This document shows, piece after piece, positions 1 to 11,849 of a stretch of DNA of 64,000 nt. The stretch spans positions 2,418,001 through 2,482,000 of the forward strand of contig NEEC01000012.1 in the NCBI GenBank assembly GCA_002189035.1, written 5' to 3'. The position numbers were made by a program, and so were the translations under genes. The stretch's first letter is position 1; every line of letters starts with the position of its first letter. Source of the stretch: Utricularia gibba. Lineage: Eukaryota > Streptophyta > Magnoliopsida > Lamiales > Lentibulariaceae. The notes beneath the pieces were generated by a model, which made no database searches, had not been told where the DNA came from, and saw only the letters and a list, made by a program, of their open reading frames with translations.

Positions 1-1024
1 AATGTTATAAAGATGCCAAATATCCGGAACGTAAACCGCAAGAAAAGAAGCAGATGCACGTAATCAGTCGAAAGGAAGGAATCGTAAATGAACCCCCACA
101 AATTGTCAGCAAGCCAGCATCAACACAATTCAAAGGAACTCCCCATGCGTTGAAACATCAAGTACCAACGAGGCCGCATAGAACTGAATATAAGTTTTAT
201 AAGAAACACAAGTAAAAGGGAACTCAAATTCAACTGGATTAGAAGGATCCCAACTTCTTTTTTTTTTTCACCAGCAATTTCTCTCCTTTCTCCCGAAACA
301 AGAGTAAAATGCAACAAGTTAGGTTTTTCTAGCAGTTGGAAGAGGATCAAAACTTCACCAACTGAATCGTTAGAAACAAAATGAGAACAGAAAGACTACC
401 AAATTTATCGCGGAAACGCAACACGGGACGAAAACCCCTAGCCCCTAGGCAATTTCCACTAGCCACCAGCTCGCAGAATCCAGTCGATGGGAAACAACAT
501 CCAATTCACAGATTCACAGATTCAGCCCAAAGCAAATACGCAAACTCACTGACCAATTCCTTCGTCTCCAACCCCATGGCCCAATCGTAAATTCCGATCA
601 TCTCTAGAACTGAAAAACCGTTTCTTCTCTCTCCGCCTCAACTGTCCGTCAAGGACATCTCCCGCCTTTGTCATTGTTCTTCTCCCATGGGCAGCTTAAG
701 GCCCACTAGTCTAATAATTCTGAAAGTGGGCTATCGAGCCCAATACATAATACGCTGGCGGATTCAAATCCTGGCTAAAGAACCGCCGCCCTCCTGATCG
801 GAGTCGCCGCAATTGATATCTCCTCCGACCAGTCTTACAGGCTGTGATCCTTTATTCAGAAAGTAGAAAAAACTTCATCAGCTACCCAATCTCATACATA
901 CACCACATGAATTGCAGAGAATACTCCAACAACCAAATGATTTTCTGGGCTTCTGTGTACACATCGAACCCCAGTTTTATTGCAGCGGTTCAACTTGCTG
1001 AGGGAGACCAACACCCAGAATCGT
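1..1024. other. Spacer, possibly the 5' end of a minus-strand gene lying to the left
   Basis: No recognisable coding exon. Around 600-745 the DNA looks like a plant promoter and leader read leftwards: GGCCCA and TGGGCT/AGCCCA motifs at about 700-745 and a pyrimidine-purine-rich leader at 600-660. A minus-strand ATG near 577 opens a short frame (MGLETKEL) followed by GTCAGT, which could be a first coding exon and donor. Nothing downstream confirms this. The rest (1-560) has no feature I recognise. Confidence 0.25.
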
Positions 1025-4000
1025 TCACAACTGAGACAGCTTGGCCAGCGTCAGAGCCAGCGCTCGCACCCCATTACCAATGTCCCTTGCCTCTGCAAAT
1101 TCTTCCGGTCTATGGCTGTATCCTGCACACACCACAACCATAGCAAATCAATTAAACGATTCTATGAAATAATTCAAATAAATAGAATCAAACACATCCT
1201 AATTCTATTATTAGCTGCATTACCTTTATAGCAGGGAATGAAGATCATGGCCATGGGTGATACTCTGCCAGAATGTGTCCGTATTCAGTGGCCAACAGAA
1301 TGTTGCAATCACAGGTTAGTTTCGTTATCTGTAGTACCTGGCCATGAAGAGGGAATCATGATAGGCTCTGCTGATCATCTTCTTGAAAGACAAGTTGAGT
1401 TCTTGGCAGGCGGATTCCATGGCGTTCACCACCGTGTCATGGGAGGCTGCTGGTGGATCCTGATTCACGATTCTGAATCCTGAGAGCTTCACACCCCGAG
1501 CTTCGGAGATGCTGATAGCAGACTGGCTGACTTTGCTGATCACTGTGTTTCTTCGCTTTTCGTCGATATCACGGATATCTGCAGGCAATAGCATGAAGGG
1601 AAGTGATGGTTTGTTCATGATCAAGAGATGGATGAACCCATCTGGGGACATATCCTACAAACAGACCGATTTCGAGATGGGATTTGCTTGGGATGCTGTT
1701 AACTGCCGCAGGGTGCAGCTCCAGAATGCCTTCAGTAGAGCAACGAGATCATCAAAGATGCAAAGGGAGATGCTTTATGTGGAAAAGCTAAGGTTTGGGA
1801 TTCACCAACAGTGCCAACCGTGTCCACGGATCCGGACTCCAGTACGTGCTTTTCGACTGCAAGTGCTAATTCTGCAGCAGCCAATCCTGCATCATGCCTG
1901 TCAGAAAATAGTTTGTGGATTGATCAGAGAAGATATGTATTCCCAAAGAGTGAACAAAGAGGCTTGATTCCATCATAGAGGTGAAGATCCAGACAACAAT
2001 GAAGACCCCAGGAGTTGAAGAATGTTACACCAGATAGAGGAGAAGCATTTGGTCCACAGATCTTCTAATCCCAGTCACTATTTTCATACTTTTAAGGCAC
2101 TGCTACACCCCTAAACCTTTTCAGTCATGAAATTACTATCTAACATAATTCAACCGTCATGGAGTCTCAGGAAGAGAAGTTCATTTCACCTTTGAGGAAA
2201 ATAAGAAAGTTTGAGATGAAGTTCATTGCGACCCAGAGGAATAGATGTTGCCAAGAGTGAAAAATTTTTGGTATATTCAGGATGATACACTAAGGTCACT
2301 CTCCCCCAAACTTGGATAACAAACAATAATACTTAAGAAATGTTGAGGATCTAGAAAGCAAAGTTCAAACCAGAAGAGAAAGCATTACCTATCCATCATG
2401 AGAACAGCTCCAGCATGGCCACCAGCGCCTTCAAAGTCCACCTTGATGCTTGCAGGAGCGGCAATGGCAGTGACAAGACCAATTTCGGTAGCTATGAAAA
2501 GCGAGGATTAATCCCCAACTACGAAAACTACATAAAATAGCATAAATAATAGTCCAACCTTCCGTTTCCAAAATGGGACCTTGTTCAATATGTAATTCAA
2601 TAAATGAAGAATAGCTCCCCTTCTCAAGAGCCAAGCTGCGAAGGTCCACATCATTTTTCATGTAACCAGCGGATCTAGCAGCCTCTAGGAAAGAGATATT
2701 CTGACCATCGGCGACCCTTGTAAGAAGTTCCACCAATTCCTCATTTCCTGCCAACAGACGGCTGCAGTATTGGTCTAGTTTAGAATGAGAAAAGAAAGAC
2801 AAGGGGAAGAAAAAACTGAATGTTTGGTTATTTTTAAAGTGGGGAGTGATAATGTTTATTTCCAAAAGCATAGCAATGATAAAAATCATATTTATACGTA
2901 GAGAAAGTAACCAGCAGCGAAAGGAAGGCCACCTCGTATGTTTTGAAACAGAATATGATGACTCTTACCTTCCCAAGCAGCCGATTCCAAATCGTGTGGG
3001 CTCTTCTGATGTGAACATGATCACCTCCAAGGAACGTTTAGGCTTAAACCCCAATCTTCATGAGCTCAATGAAATTAGAAAATGAAAAAAAAATGAGGAT
3101 CATCTGAAAAGAAACCACAGTAAAACATAACCTGAAGGGACACAACTGACTCTGCAACATAAGGTCAAGCAAGCATTCTTGAGTGCATAAAGATTAGATA
3201 ACATGCATACCGCTTCAGCACATTGATGGCTTCTATGGCACCAATGACACCAATTACGCCATCATATTTTCCTGAGTATGGTATAGCATCAATATGAGAT
3301 CCTGTGGCAACAGCCGGAAGTTCAGGTTCCGTGCCAGTCCTGGTTAAGATTAGTTAAAATCGAATCAAGAAAATGTGCAAAAACTGAAACTTTAGATAAA
3401 ATAAAAATATTTGGTCAGCGGGATAAAGTTTAAGGTCGTTGAATTGACTGCACTATTCTAAGCCTATGAATCCGTACACAAAAGGCTAATCTGTAAACCC
3501 TTCACTATTGAACAAGCCTTCCCTAACTCCTTAAGAATCCTAAACAAAGAAGAATATCTACTTTTCCTTGGTAGAACAAAAAATAGGTCTGAAAAAAAAA
3601 ACAAAAACATCTTCACTTCTTCTGTAAGACACAAAAATGGCTGCAATGCATTTCTTTGCGCTTTTAAAATTTATACTTATACAATTACAACACAATAAAT
3701 ATATATTTTGAGAATCAACGGTATATAAAAATTTTATACATTATCTTTATAGACTAAAATTAATCTAAAAACCATGGAATTTTTTTCCTCTAATCGCTGA
3801 CATCTTTGCAAAGAGACATAATCCAGATTGACTTTTACTTTTTTCAATCTTTCCATCGGCATTTTACTGTATACGTCTGGTGACCAGGATGAAACTATAT
3901 CTAATCTACTTATTGAATGCACTACATCTCGACATATCTGGCATAGGGCCTTTACCTCACATAATTCTATCCCAGTCATAAACTCATAAAATCTTGCTCA

Positions 4001-5192
4001 TCTTATAGATTATATCCCAACAAATCCAGTGACAGGCTTCCCTACCTTATAGACATTATGGCACAATCAAATCATGCACAAAAGTAGTAGAACACTGGAA
4101 AATCATCGCTATAAAATCCAAGCAGTCTTCGTGGTCAATATCTTTTTCACAATTGAGCTTCAAGCAGTCTGAATAGCCATACAGAGTTAAATAAATGGAA
4201 CGAATACAAGTTTCACAACTCACCATCGACCAAATATACTTCCTACTGCATCCTCTTTTACTAAGAGATTAGAACGAACCATCAAATCTTTAATGTACCT
4301 GCACTTAAATGTTGCAGAATATTCAAGGAATCAAAAGCATGTCAGGACTATGGACTCAGCTATCATCCACGGAACCAATATCATTATCAAAGGTACGATA
4401 CACGGTAAAGGCAATCATCAAAAAAGGTTACAGATGTACTGGTCCATCCAAAGTTAAATTTTGATGTCAACATCCAATTATATATTTTTTTTATCCTGCT
4501 GTCTTCATGTACATCAAAATGCATATCCTTGAAACGACTGGAAACTTATCGAAAACAAAAGCATGCATATACTCTACTCGAGTTCTCACCCTCTGGCTAG
4601 AATATCATTTTGACTGTATAGCACCCGTGTTACAGAAGGTGCAGGTGAATCAGAGAACAATGATAGCTCATGAATCTGGACACAGTAAGATAAAGATGTT
4701 AAAAGACATCCGAAAGCAAACAATAAAAACTACAAGAAGGCGCACTCAATCCCACGAAAGCTAGGAAACCCAAATGACAAACTTATTTTCCGATCAACCC
4801 AGAATAGATCAACTACAATAGCACTAGCGCATGAAGATTTTCATGTAAATGAATGGCCTCAGTTCTTGACTTTCCTTGAATATTCAAAATCTTTTGCATC
4901 TTCCCATTAAGAATTCATTAAAACGTCCAGTGGCACATAAAGAAGGGGCCATAATTTTACAAAGTAACATGCGAATGAACATGAAGATTCTACTTGCCTG
5001 CTTCTGCAGACTTTCGGTGTCAACTGAGGCCGACGAGAAGGCAGGCAGAAAGCTTTGCTCATGAATCTTATAGCCTGAAAATTCTTCCATTGTTTGTGTT
5101 ATTTCGTCAACTTCATCATCAGTTGAGATGGCAAGAAGAAGGCCCGAAAAGCAGCAAAGTGAGAGAACAACTATGGGAATTCTCATCGTCAT
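1025..5192 (-). CDS. AAH: Allantoate amidohydrolase (allantoate deiminase)
   Basis: Plant AAH releases ammonia from allantoate in ureide (purine) catabolism and is an ER-resident M20-type metallohydrolase. Exons on the minus strand: 4998-5192, 4590-4675, 4224-4298, 3211-3339, 2969-3055, 2559-2761, 2389-2491, 1806-1897, 1667-1729, 1338-1578, 1224-1264, 1025-1122. All phases join to one 470-aa frame. The N terminus is a hydrophobic signal peptide (about residues 1-24). Likely metal ligands are visible: H134 in TGSHIDA, D145 in KYDG, E179/E180 in TSEEPTRFG, H248 in ELHIEQG and H418 in RAYHDS. The start is the ATG at 5192; a second in-frame ATG is at 5186. Intron 1 (4676-4997) must use a GC donor to keep the frame. 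No lesion seen. Identity is confident; the exact start is less so. Confidence 0.95.
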
Positions 5193-5236
5193 GTTTGATG
5201 CAGCGGGAGGCACGAGCCTTCCTCCACGACTGGAGC

Positions 5237-5263
5237 TTATCGCAGCAAAATGGTGCTTGCCAT
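5237..5263 (-). promoter_or_regulatory. Upstream ORF in the allantoate amidohydrolase leader
   Basis: An ATG at 5263 opens an 8-codon frame (MASTILLR) that stops at 5237, 44 nt before the main ATG at 5192. If the transcript starts upstream of 5263 this uORF would be met first by scanning ribosomes. The transcription start is not known from sequence, so a regulatory role is inference. Confidence 0.35.
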
Positions 5264-5872
5264 AGTGAAGCAAAATAGCGTTTGTGATCTTAGCACAGGT
5301 GGGTTTGGCAGAAAAGGATGGGCCAGAAATTTCACCAGAGTTCCCAAATTTCCCACAATCTGGACAATTGAGCTATCCAATGATTTTAATGGGTAGGAAA
5401 AGGATGGGCCATCATCCATTTCAACAGAGTAAATTCTACCAACCAGCGCAGCTACTACCCAGAAACCAAAAGAACCATCCACTTTGCCAGATCACAAATG
5501 GGGACTTGAATCGGTGATGACAATCCAAATCCGACAAAACAAAACTGAATTTAAAGCTAAACCAAATCCAATGCGTTTTTCATAATCAAATCCATATTCA
5601 AATGGCAATCCAAATACTTGTGTTTTGGGCATACATTCTTAATACATCATCTTAGTTACGCTCCACCGCTATCCTTTGTGGCTGGTATGAGCACAATGGG
5701 ATCTAAGAAACATTTAGGAAGGCAGACGCGCTCCATTTCTCCTAGGGCACATGTAGAGGGAGTTTTCAATCATGTCATGTCATATCAATAACATGTATGA
5801 TACATCATCTTTAATATTGGTTATGATTATATTTAGATAATTATTTAGCATTATATCTCTTTGAGATATCCT
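5264..5872. other. Spacer between AAH and tRNA-Ile
   Basis: Probable AAH promoter followed by AT-rich DNA. Short open frames here have no family resemblance. Nothing else recognised. Confidence 0.4.
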
Positions 5873-5946
5873 GGCCTATTAGCTCAGTTGGTTAGAGCGT
5901 CGTGCTAATAACGCGAAGGTCGCAGGTTCGAGACCTGCATGGGCCA
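5873..5946 (+). tRNA. trnI-AAT: tRNA-Ile (anticodon AAT)
   Basis: 74 nt that fold as a standard cloverleaf. The acceptor stem GGCCTAT pairs with ATGGGCC, with one T:G wobble at position 5:68. The D-loop region has AGCTCAGTTGGTTAGAGC, the anticodon loop is CTAATAA, and the T-arm has GGTTCGAGACC. Discriminator base is A and no CCA is encoded, as expected for a nuclear eukaryotic gene. A run of six T about 15 nt downstream is a plausible Pol III terminator. No intron. Confidence 0.97.
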
Positions 5947-6365
5947 CGTATGTCCTAACAATTTTTTCCTTCGCGTCCCAAGTACGTAATTTTGGTGAGT
6001 TTTATAGTTTTTATTTTTCGAAATCAATTATCGACAAGGATTTTTTATACATTAAAAATTGTACAATAAAATTTATTAAAAATAAGAAATATTTCTAAAT
6101 TTCTACTTGTTTTATTTAAATAAACAAATACAAGTTGGTGCAGACCGGAGACTGCCGCCATCTTTGCCAATTAGCCCCTCAATCTGAACCGCACCTTCCT
6201 TCCATTTGGAAACCCTACTGAGACCTCATTTGCCCACAAAGAGATCACCATGTACGTTGCCATTTTGGTTCTTCTGTAACTGTTTTGTATATAGAGTCCG
6301 TACACGCTCTTCACAAACAGAAAACTAAATAATGCCTGCCATGCTATTGGTGTGGACTGGACCAT
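5947..6365. other. Spacer between tRNA-Ile and the WD40 gene
   Basis: AT-rich for the first 200 bases, then likely 3' UTR of the minus-strand WD40 gene. No coding signal recognised. Confidence 0.4.
5959..5966 (+). terminator. Pol III T-run terminator of tRNA-Ile
   Basis: Six consecutive T residues shortly after the mature 3' end of the tRNA, the usual plant Pol III termination signal. Confidence 0.6.
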
Positions 6366-7796
6366 TTATCTGTCCTTTTGATGCTGCGTGTTGCTCATTG
6401 GTCGCCTTCCATGTCTTTCTGTGCTGGAACCGTCGCTTATCCTCCAGACCTTCACGCTCCGGTCGAGGCTTCCGCTGTACACAATCCAACTCTCCTCCTC
6501 CTCCGATGGTGATGATGATGACGACGACGGCCTCACCGCCAGGCACTTCACCGGGCCCATGTGTCCTTTCAGCACCGACACGCAGGCGTACCCGGATCCT
6601 CCTCCATCTACTCCTGCCGTGCCCGTGTTCCGACGCCACACGCATACTGTCTTGTCTGCCGACCCGCTGATCACTAAATGGCCTGCGCAGGCTAGGCAGA
6701 GAACTGCCTGCTTGTGGCCTCGGAGTACTCCGCCGAACGCCATGAAGTGCTTTGTCCGCGCCCAGAAACTGACGAGCCCGTCGGAGGAACCTGCGAATAG
6801 TGTCCCGCCACGGCGGCTCGCCGCCATCGATGTCACCGCGTGGTCCTGGTGCAGAAGCGTCTCCACAAGAAGATGATGGGTTGATTTCCCGACCAACTCC
6901 CGCCGCCATGCCTTCAGGGTGCCGTCGGCTGCGCCGGTGAAAACCAGGCCGAATTCGACGAGAATGGAATTCACTGCGTCGTCGTGGCCGGAAATTGATT
7001 CCAGGCATTCGGAATTGGAGATTCTCCACGCTTTCCATGTTTTGTCCCACGAACCGGAGTAGAGCAATCCGAGATCCGCGTCGATCGTTAAACAGGACAC
7101 CGCGTCGTGATGCTTCATCCACGGGACGCTTCTTTTTCTCCTCACCCGTACGTAATTTTTCGGATTAATCGCCGCTTTCATCAAATCCCTCGTCGAAGGG
7201 AGACTCCCGACACGTTTGTGAGTTTTCTTTCCGTCGCCGGAAAACCTCCAAATCCTGATTTTTCCGTCTTGGTGGCCAGTAAAAACCCTTTGATCAAACA
7301 TTACTATGGCTTTTACAAGCCCACTGCCTGATTTAAACATCGCGTACTCCTGAAAATTCTTCCACACCCTGATGTTCTTGCTCTCCGATCCGGTGTACAA
7401 CAGATCACCGTCAGTCGCGAGCGAGTACACATGGCCTTCTTCCCGGAGGAGCGACCCGATCAAACCGTTCTTCATCTCCTGGCCGGAGTTCCCAGACTGG
7501 TAAATCCAAGGAGATTTGACGTAGGGAGAGTGTTCCGTCCACGGCGACATCGCCATCGCATCAAACGAGGGCGAAGAAAGAGCGCTTCCAGGATTGGAAT
7601 ACGATGTGGTGGCGCTATCCACCGGCGGGCTCCCGCTGGAGTAAGTCGCGTCACTCCTCCGCCACCACGAATCATCCGCGGCGGTTTCTTGAAACGAAAG
7701 AATCTCTCCAAACTTCACACGGCGCAGATCTCTCTTCCCCCGCCCTGGATCGCCGTCCGCAAACCCAGTCTTCTTACAATATCGTTCTCCAGACAT
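6366..7796 (-). CDS. WD40-repeat protein, JINGUBANG-like
   Basis: A single uninterrupted 476-codon frame from an ATG at 7796. Residues about 1-115 are low complexity and Ser-rich with SPW motifs; the rest is a seven-bladed WD40 propeller. Recurrent blade signatures include LLYTGSESKNIRVWK, VFTGHQDGKIRIWR, LLYSGSWDKTWKAWR, VFTGAADGTLKAWR, LFAGSSDGLVSFWA, VISGSADKTVCVWR and IVYSGSLDRSVKVWR. This layout, including a basic KNYVRVRRK loop before the third blade, matches the plant JINGUBANG group, whose Arabidopsis founder represses pollen germination. The tail after the last blade is short. Intronless, as is common in this group. The exact paralogue is uncertain. Confidence 0.88.
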   Translation of the reverse strand: MSGERYCKKTGFADGDPGRGKRDLRRVKFGEILSFQETAADDSWWRRSDATYSSGSPPVDSATTSYSNPGSALSSPSFDAMAMSPWTEHSPYVKSPWIYQSGNSGQEMKNGLIGSLLREEGHVYSLATDGDLLYTGSESKNIRVWKNFQEYAMFKSGSGLVKAIVMFDQRVFTGHQDGKIRIWRFSGDGKKTHKRVGSLPSTRDLMKAAINPKNYVRVRRKRSVPWMKHHDAVSCLTIDADLGLLYSGSWDKTWKAWRISNSECLESISGHDDAVNSILVEFGLVFTGAADGTLKAWRRELVGKSTHHLLVETLLHQDHAVTSMAASRRGGTLFAGSSDGLVSFWARTKHFMAFGGVLRGHKQAVLCLACAGHLVISGSADKTVCVWRRNTGTAGVDGGGSGYACVSVLKGHMGPVKCLAVRPSSSSSSPSEEEESWIVYSGSLDRSVKVWRISDGSSTERHGRRPMSNTQHQKDR

Positions 7797-9809
7797 ACTC
7801 TCGTGAATATGAACGTTAGGACATGAAGAGGTGGGGGGATATATTCGCCGGACGCCATTGCCTAGAGTCTAAAAGTCGGCTACTGCCCTCTATCCCACAG
7901 ACACGTGGAATGTGATTAAAGTGAAATTACTCAAAAACCATATTGTTTAAAACTGGATCAATAAATGTTTTGGAGTTGAAGTAAATCGTGTTACATTCGT
8001 CATTAAATCATAACCATAATTGAAGGGCTCATGAAGTATATTGTAAAGTTTTTTATAGTAAATAAGTTATCTTTATATAAACTCTTATTATACCATATTT
8101 ATAACTAATTTGGGATTCGTTTAAAGTTATTACATAATTTATTAGATCGGAACTTTCTACCTTACTTGAAAACTTAGTACGCTGGTTAAGGTTTGCTTCA
8201 TCATCTCTTTATATGATATCGATCCTCACATTTATTCTTTCATTACATAGATACTTTATGTAAAATTAAATAAGATCATTTTATATAAATTCTATTTCTA
8301 TCATCCATAATTAATGTAGAAATTAATACTTTTTTATAATTTTAAATCAAATTATCCACAATTATTGCTCATATATTTTTATTTAAAAAATCAGTAAAAT
8401 TAAGATTTATAAAACCCATTGAAATTTATTTAAATATTGGTTTTTGTTCTTCTCCCTTGAATTTCAAGATCCATCCTTGACTCGAACCTTCCAACTCCCG
8501 AGGAAAGAAAATTGCTGCGCAGGTAGTTTATGATGTTAGAAGTGCATTTCTGGTCCGTGTGAAAGACCCGGAAGAGCGGCGATGCGTGTCGACGAGTCAG
8601 CGGGATTGGGGTGGCGGAAGTGTCCGTGGAGCATCCCCATTGGACACGGCGATGGACCTGCACGTCCCAAGTCTCCTTTTTCAACAAGTTTAGGTCGAGT
8701 TCTCCGTCAGCGTACTTGTGACGTGGTAAATCATCGGAATTCCGACACATGGAGGCCTAGTCGAGTCCGTACGGCGCCCGTGTCCTACCTTTCCCGATTG
8801 GCGTAACGTGACGGTAATGGCCTTTCTATTATTGTCATCTCATGCTAATCCACAAAAGTTACTCCAATTACAGACAAGTACAATCTGAATATCATATAAT
8901 ATATATGTGCATAAGAAAACTTATATATTCAAACAAGTCGAATGCTCGTAATCGAATTTATTAGAAAATGTACGACATCATATTTAGTATTTTAAATTAG
9001 TATAAATGGGCAATTTATTTGTTAGATATTTTAAATAATTATATAAGATAAATATTACTTCAAATCTGTAATTAGTACTTATCTCAAAGACTTTTAATAC
9101 CAAAACAAAGTTTTGATTGATAGTCAAATTTATATAAAGCATTGTTTATTATAAATAAAAGATTAATTTTATCACATTATAAAATAATAGAAAATAAATA
9201 CATTTAATTTTAAATACTAATTATCAGTTATAATCGATATTAAAACAGTAAAAACAGATAGATTTAAAATAAAAAATCGAATACTAAAAATATGTTCTGA
9301 AAAATTTTTAAAATCTATTTTTACTTTTCAAAAATAAAAATAATTTTGTTTTAGAATAATATACATCGTAAAATTACTTCTATCAAAAAATATTTTTGAA
9401 ATTATACTACAAAATTTTATTTTTGGAAAAATATGTCTATTATCTCAAACTAGTAATTAAATATATTCAATATATCAAAATTTAAGAATTAATTATATCG
9501 ATAAAAATTGATACGCACCAACCGTCCAGGAAACATCTCCCCCGACAAGAAAAAGACGTGGCAGAGTTGGGAAGGCAGCAACACCTTGTGTGGATCAGGG
9601 AGCTCAGAACAAAAGGAAGCTACCAGAAGAGACAGGTTAATATTGTATGAAATGGATCTGTCTCAATGAAAGTAATCATTTATTTGTGTGTTCCAATCAA
9701 TTCTATGCGCGGAGTTGATCCTCCTTCTTCCGCAGCAGCAGCAGCCTGTGCTCCATGTCAAATGTTAGAAGCCTTGGTGTGGGGTGCGGCCTGTTGTTGT
9801 CAGCACGCT
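7797..9809. other. Spacer between the WD40 gene and the MATE gene
   Basis: Promoter side of the WD40 gene, then AT-rich DNA. A GC-richer island at about 8510-8810 has open frames on both strands but no family I recognise. At about 9293-9353 there is a copy of an AT-rich repeat also found near 24738 (listed separately). Confidence 0.4.
9293..9353. repeat. Dispersed AT-rich repeat, copy 1
   Basis: About 60 bp, starting TGTTCTGAAAAATTTTTAAA and running through CTATTTTTACTTTTCAAAA, closely matching 24738-24795. Two copies 15 kb apart suggest a short non-autonomous element. Its ends here are not clear. Confidence 0.5.
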
Positions 9810-11849
9810 TCACATTCTACAGCTCCTGCTGCTGTTGCCTCTCGCTGGAGCTCTTCCAAGTGAGTACTCTTTGATCCTCTCCCCTGCGAGCGATGCCTGC
9901 ACAGGCAGGAAGGTGACAGAGTTAGGCAGGATCCCATTTTGGTTGGGAAGAAGGAGAGATGATCAACAGTATCGAACCTCTTGGTGCCAATTGGTCCTCA
10001 GGACAAAGATGATTAGAGTCAGAGTCTGTATCAAAACACCAACCAGCATTCCAATCCAAATCCCTTGCACACCAAGATTTGCTTTGTACCCAAGAAGCCC
10101 CCCAAGGGTAGACCAAGGAGGTAGTAGCAGACAACGTTGACTATGGCTACTGATGTTTGCCATCCTGCACCCACTGCCACGCCTGCAAATAAAAAAAAAA
10201 CGCCCGTTTCGAGTGAATAGAGAGATAGATACATATTGTCATATCTGATCGTGCTGCATCTGTCTGCTGTGGCGTACCATGGAGGACTGGTTGGATGTTG
10301 TTGAAGAAAATGGTGACTGCCAAGAGGTAACCCAAGTTGGAAGCCTGCTGAATCACTTCTTCTTGGTTGGAAAACATTCTCGGGAACGACTGCCGGGATG
10401 CTATTATCGCCACCGCGAATAAAGCCCCGAGGAGTGTGGACTGTACCAGAGTCACCCCTATGGAGAATTTGGCTGCCTTGGGGTTGTTTGCTCCAAGCTC
10501 ATTCGATACGCGAACGCTGGAGTGTTGTCATCCATGTTAAAACAAAGATTTGATAGCATGGAATGGATGTGTTCAGCGGTATTTTCTAAAGGGCAGCGCT
10601 GTTACCTGATTGCAGCGTTGAAACCAACACCGATCATCAGCACCCAGATCTCTATATTCATGCTGGAGATCAGAAAAAAGTTGTTTCAGTGAAAGGTTTG
10701 AGTAACTGAAATGCTTAGTGAACTAAGGATTTTGGAAAGAAAACCAACCAGATGGAAATGGCAGCGACAGAAAGCTCTGGGTTGCGCAGCCAGCCAACCA
10801 TCAGAAGCACAACAGTAAAATACCAGAGCTCTAAGCTGAAGAGATACAAAAACAGCAGTTCAGAAGTTTTGTTTGCTTTAAAAAAAAGAATGATAAGAAA
10901 GAAACTGTGGTGCACAGCTTACCATAGCATAATGGCTGAGGCTAGGGATAGCTTGACAAAATTATAGAGTTGCTTGAAAGCAGAAAAGGAGAACCCAGTC
11001 CAAGATTCAGGGAAAAGACCAGAGACAACATATATAATTTCACCAAAGACTATGAGAAACCATGACAAATTTGCAGCCATGGCTGCACCAAGAAGGCCTT
11101 TCCCCATTACAGTCAAAAGAATCCAATTCAAAAGAACATGAATTCCCAAGGCAAACAAGGAAATGAAAGTCATAACCCAGATTTTGCTCTGAGCTTGTAG
11201 AAACTTTTGAACGGGAAAATTGAGAGCATATGCAAAGAGCTGAGGAGTAACCCACAAGGCATACTTTCCAGCAACATCCGCGATACGGGGGCTCTGTCTG
11301 ATGAGTTTGAGGATGGGGGAAGTAAAGACATAGAGTGGAGAAAGCAACACAGCAGTGACTAATGTTATAATCCAAGATCTCTGCAAATAAATGCCAAGCA
11401 TCTTGTACTCCCCTGCTCCAACCGCCTGCCCGCAGAGAGTTTCAAGAGCGCTTCCCATCCCTAGCTAATACAACCAAAGAGGATGAAGTGTGTTTTCTCA
11501 GAGACAGTCGCAGAAATGGATACAAAAGCACAAATTAGAGGAAGCATGGATTCACCATAACGCCGTACGCAAAGCCCTCCAGCACATCCTGAACGATTGA
11601 AACAGCGGCGAGTTCGAGTGCCCCAATGCGCCCAACGAAGGCCGCGGTGACGAAGGAGAGGGAAAATTGCGTGACGCTTGTGATGATCGCCGGCAGCGCG
11701 ATACTCCACATCACCTTTGATTCTTTCCATACTTTCCCTCGGAAGCCCACCTTCTTCTCTCCGGTGGTGCCATCAACATGGAAGGAGTTGGGGTTGGCGG
11801 GCTCTTCCATTGGCGGCCGACGAGAAGAGACGAGACGAGACTCATCCAT
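9810..11849 (-). pseudogene. MATE/DETOXIFICATION efflux transporter, one-base frameshift in exon 6
   Basis: MATE antiporter for export of secondary metabolites or toxins across the plasma membrane or tonoplast. Exons: 11556-11849, 10923-11464, 10749-10835, 10606-10662, 10278-10516, 9978-10182, 9810-9896. Family hallmarks are TAAFVGRIGALELAAVS, ALETLCGQAVGAGEY, GWLRNPELSVAAISI, NAAISVRVSNELGA and GVAVGAGWQ; the hydrophobicity fits 12 membrane segments. In exon 6 the frame reads LPLGG, then is out of phase by one base until LLGYKANLGVQGIWIGM reappears in another frame. A single extra base in the C run at 10098-10103 (G run on the coding strand) restores about 503 aa and the phase of exon 7. As written, the protein ends early after the tenth or so membrane segment. 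Labelled pseudogene on the sequence given, but an assembly error is more likely. Confidence 0.8.

Noticed and set aside
4996-4998. Reading the GC donor in AAH as a sequencing error
   Set aside because: CAG|GCAAGT is the known consensus of true GC-AG introns, so the simplest view is a real GC donor, although reads should confirm it.
6325-7122. A 265-codon frame on the same strand as the WD40 gene but in another phase
   Set aside because: Arg-rich shadow of the GC-rich WD40 coding region, no family match; the WD40 frame has seven clear blades.
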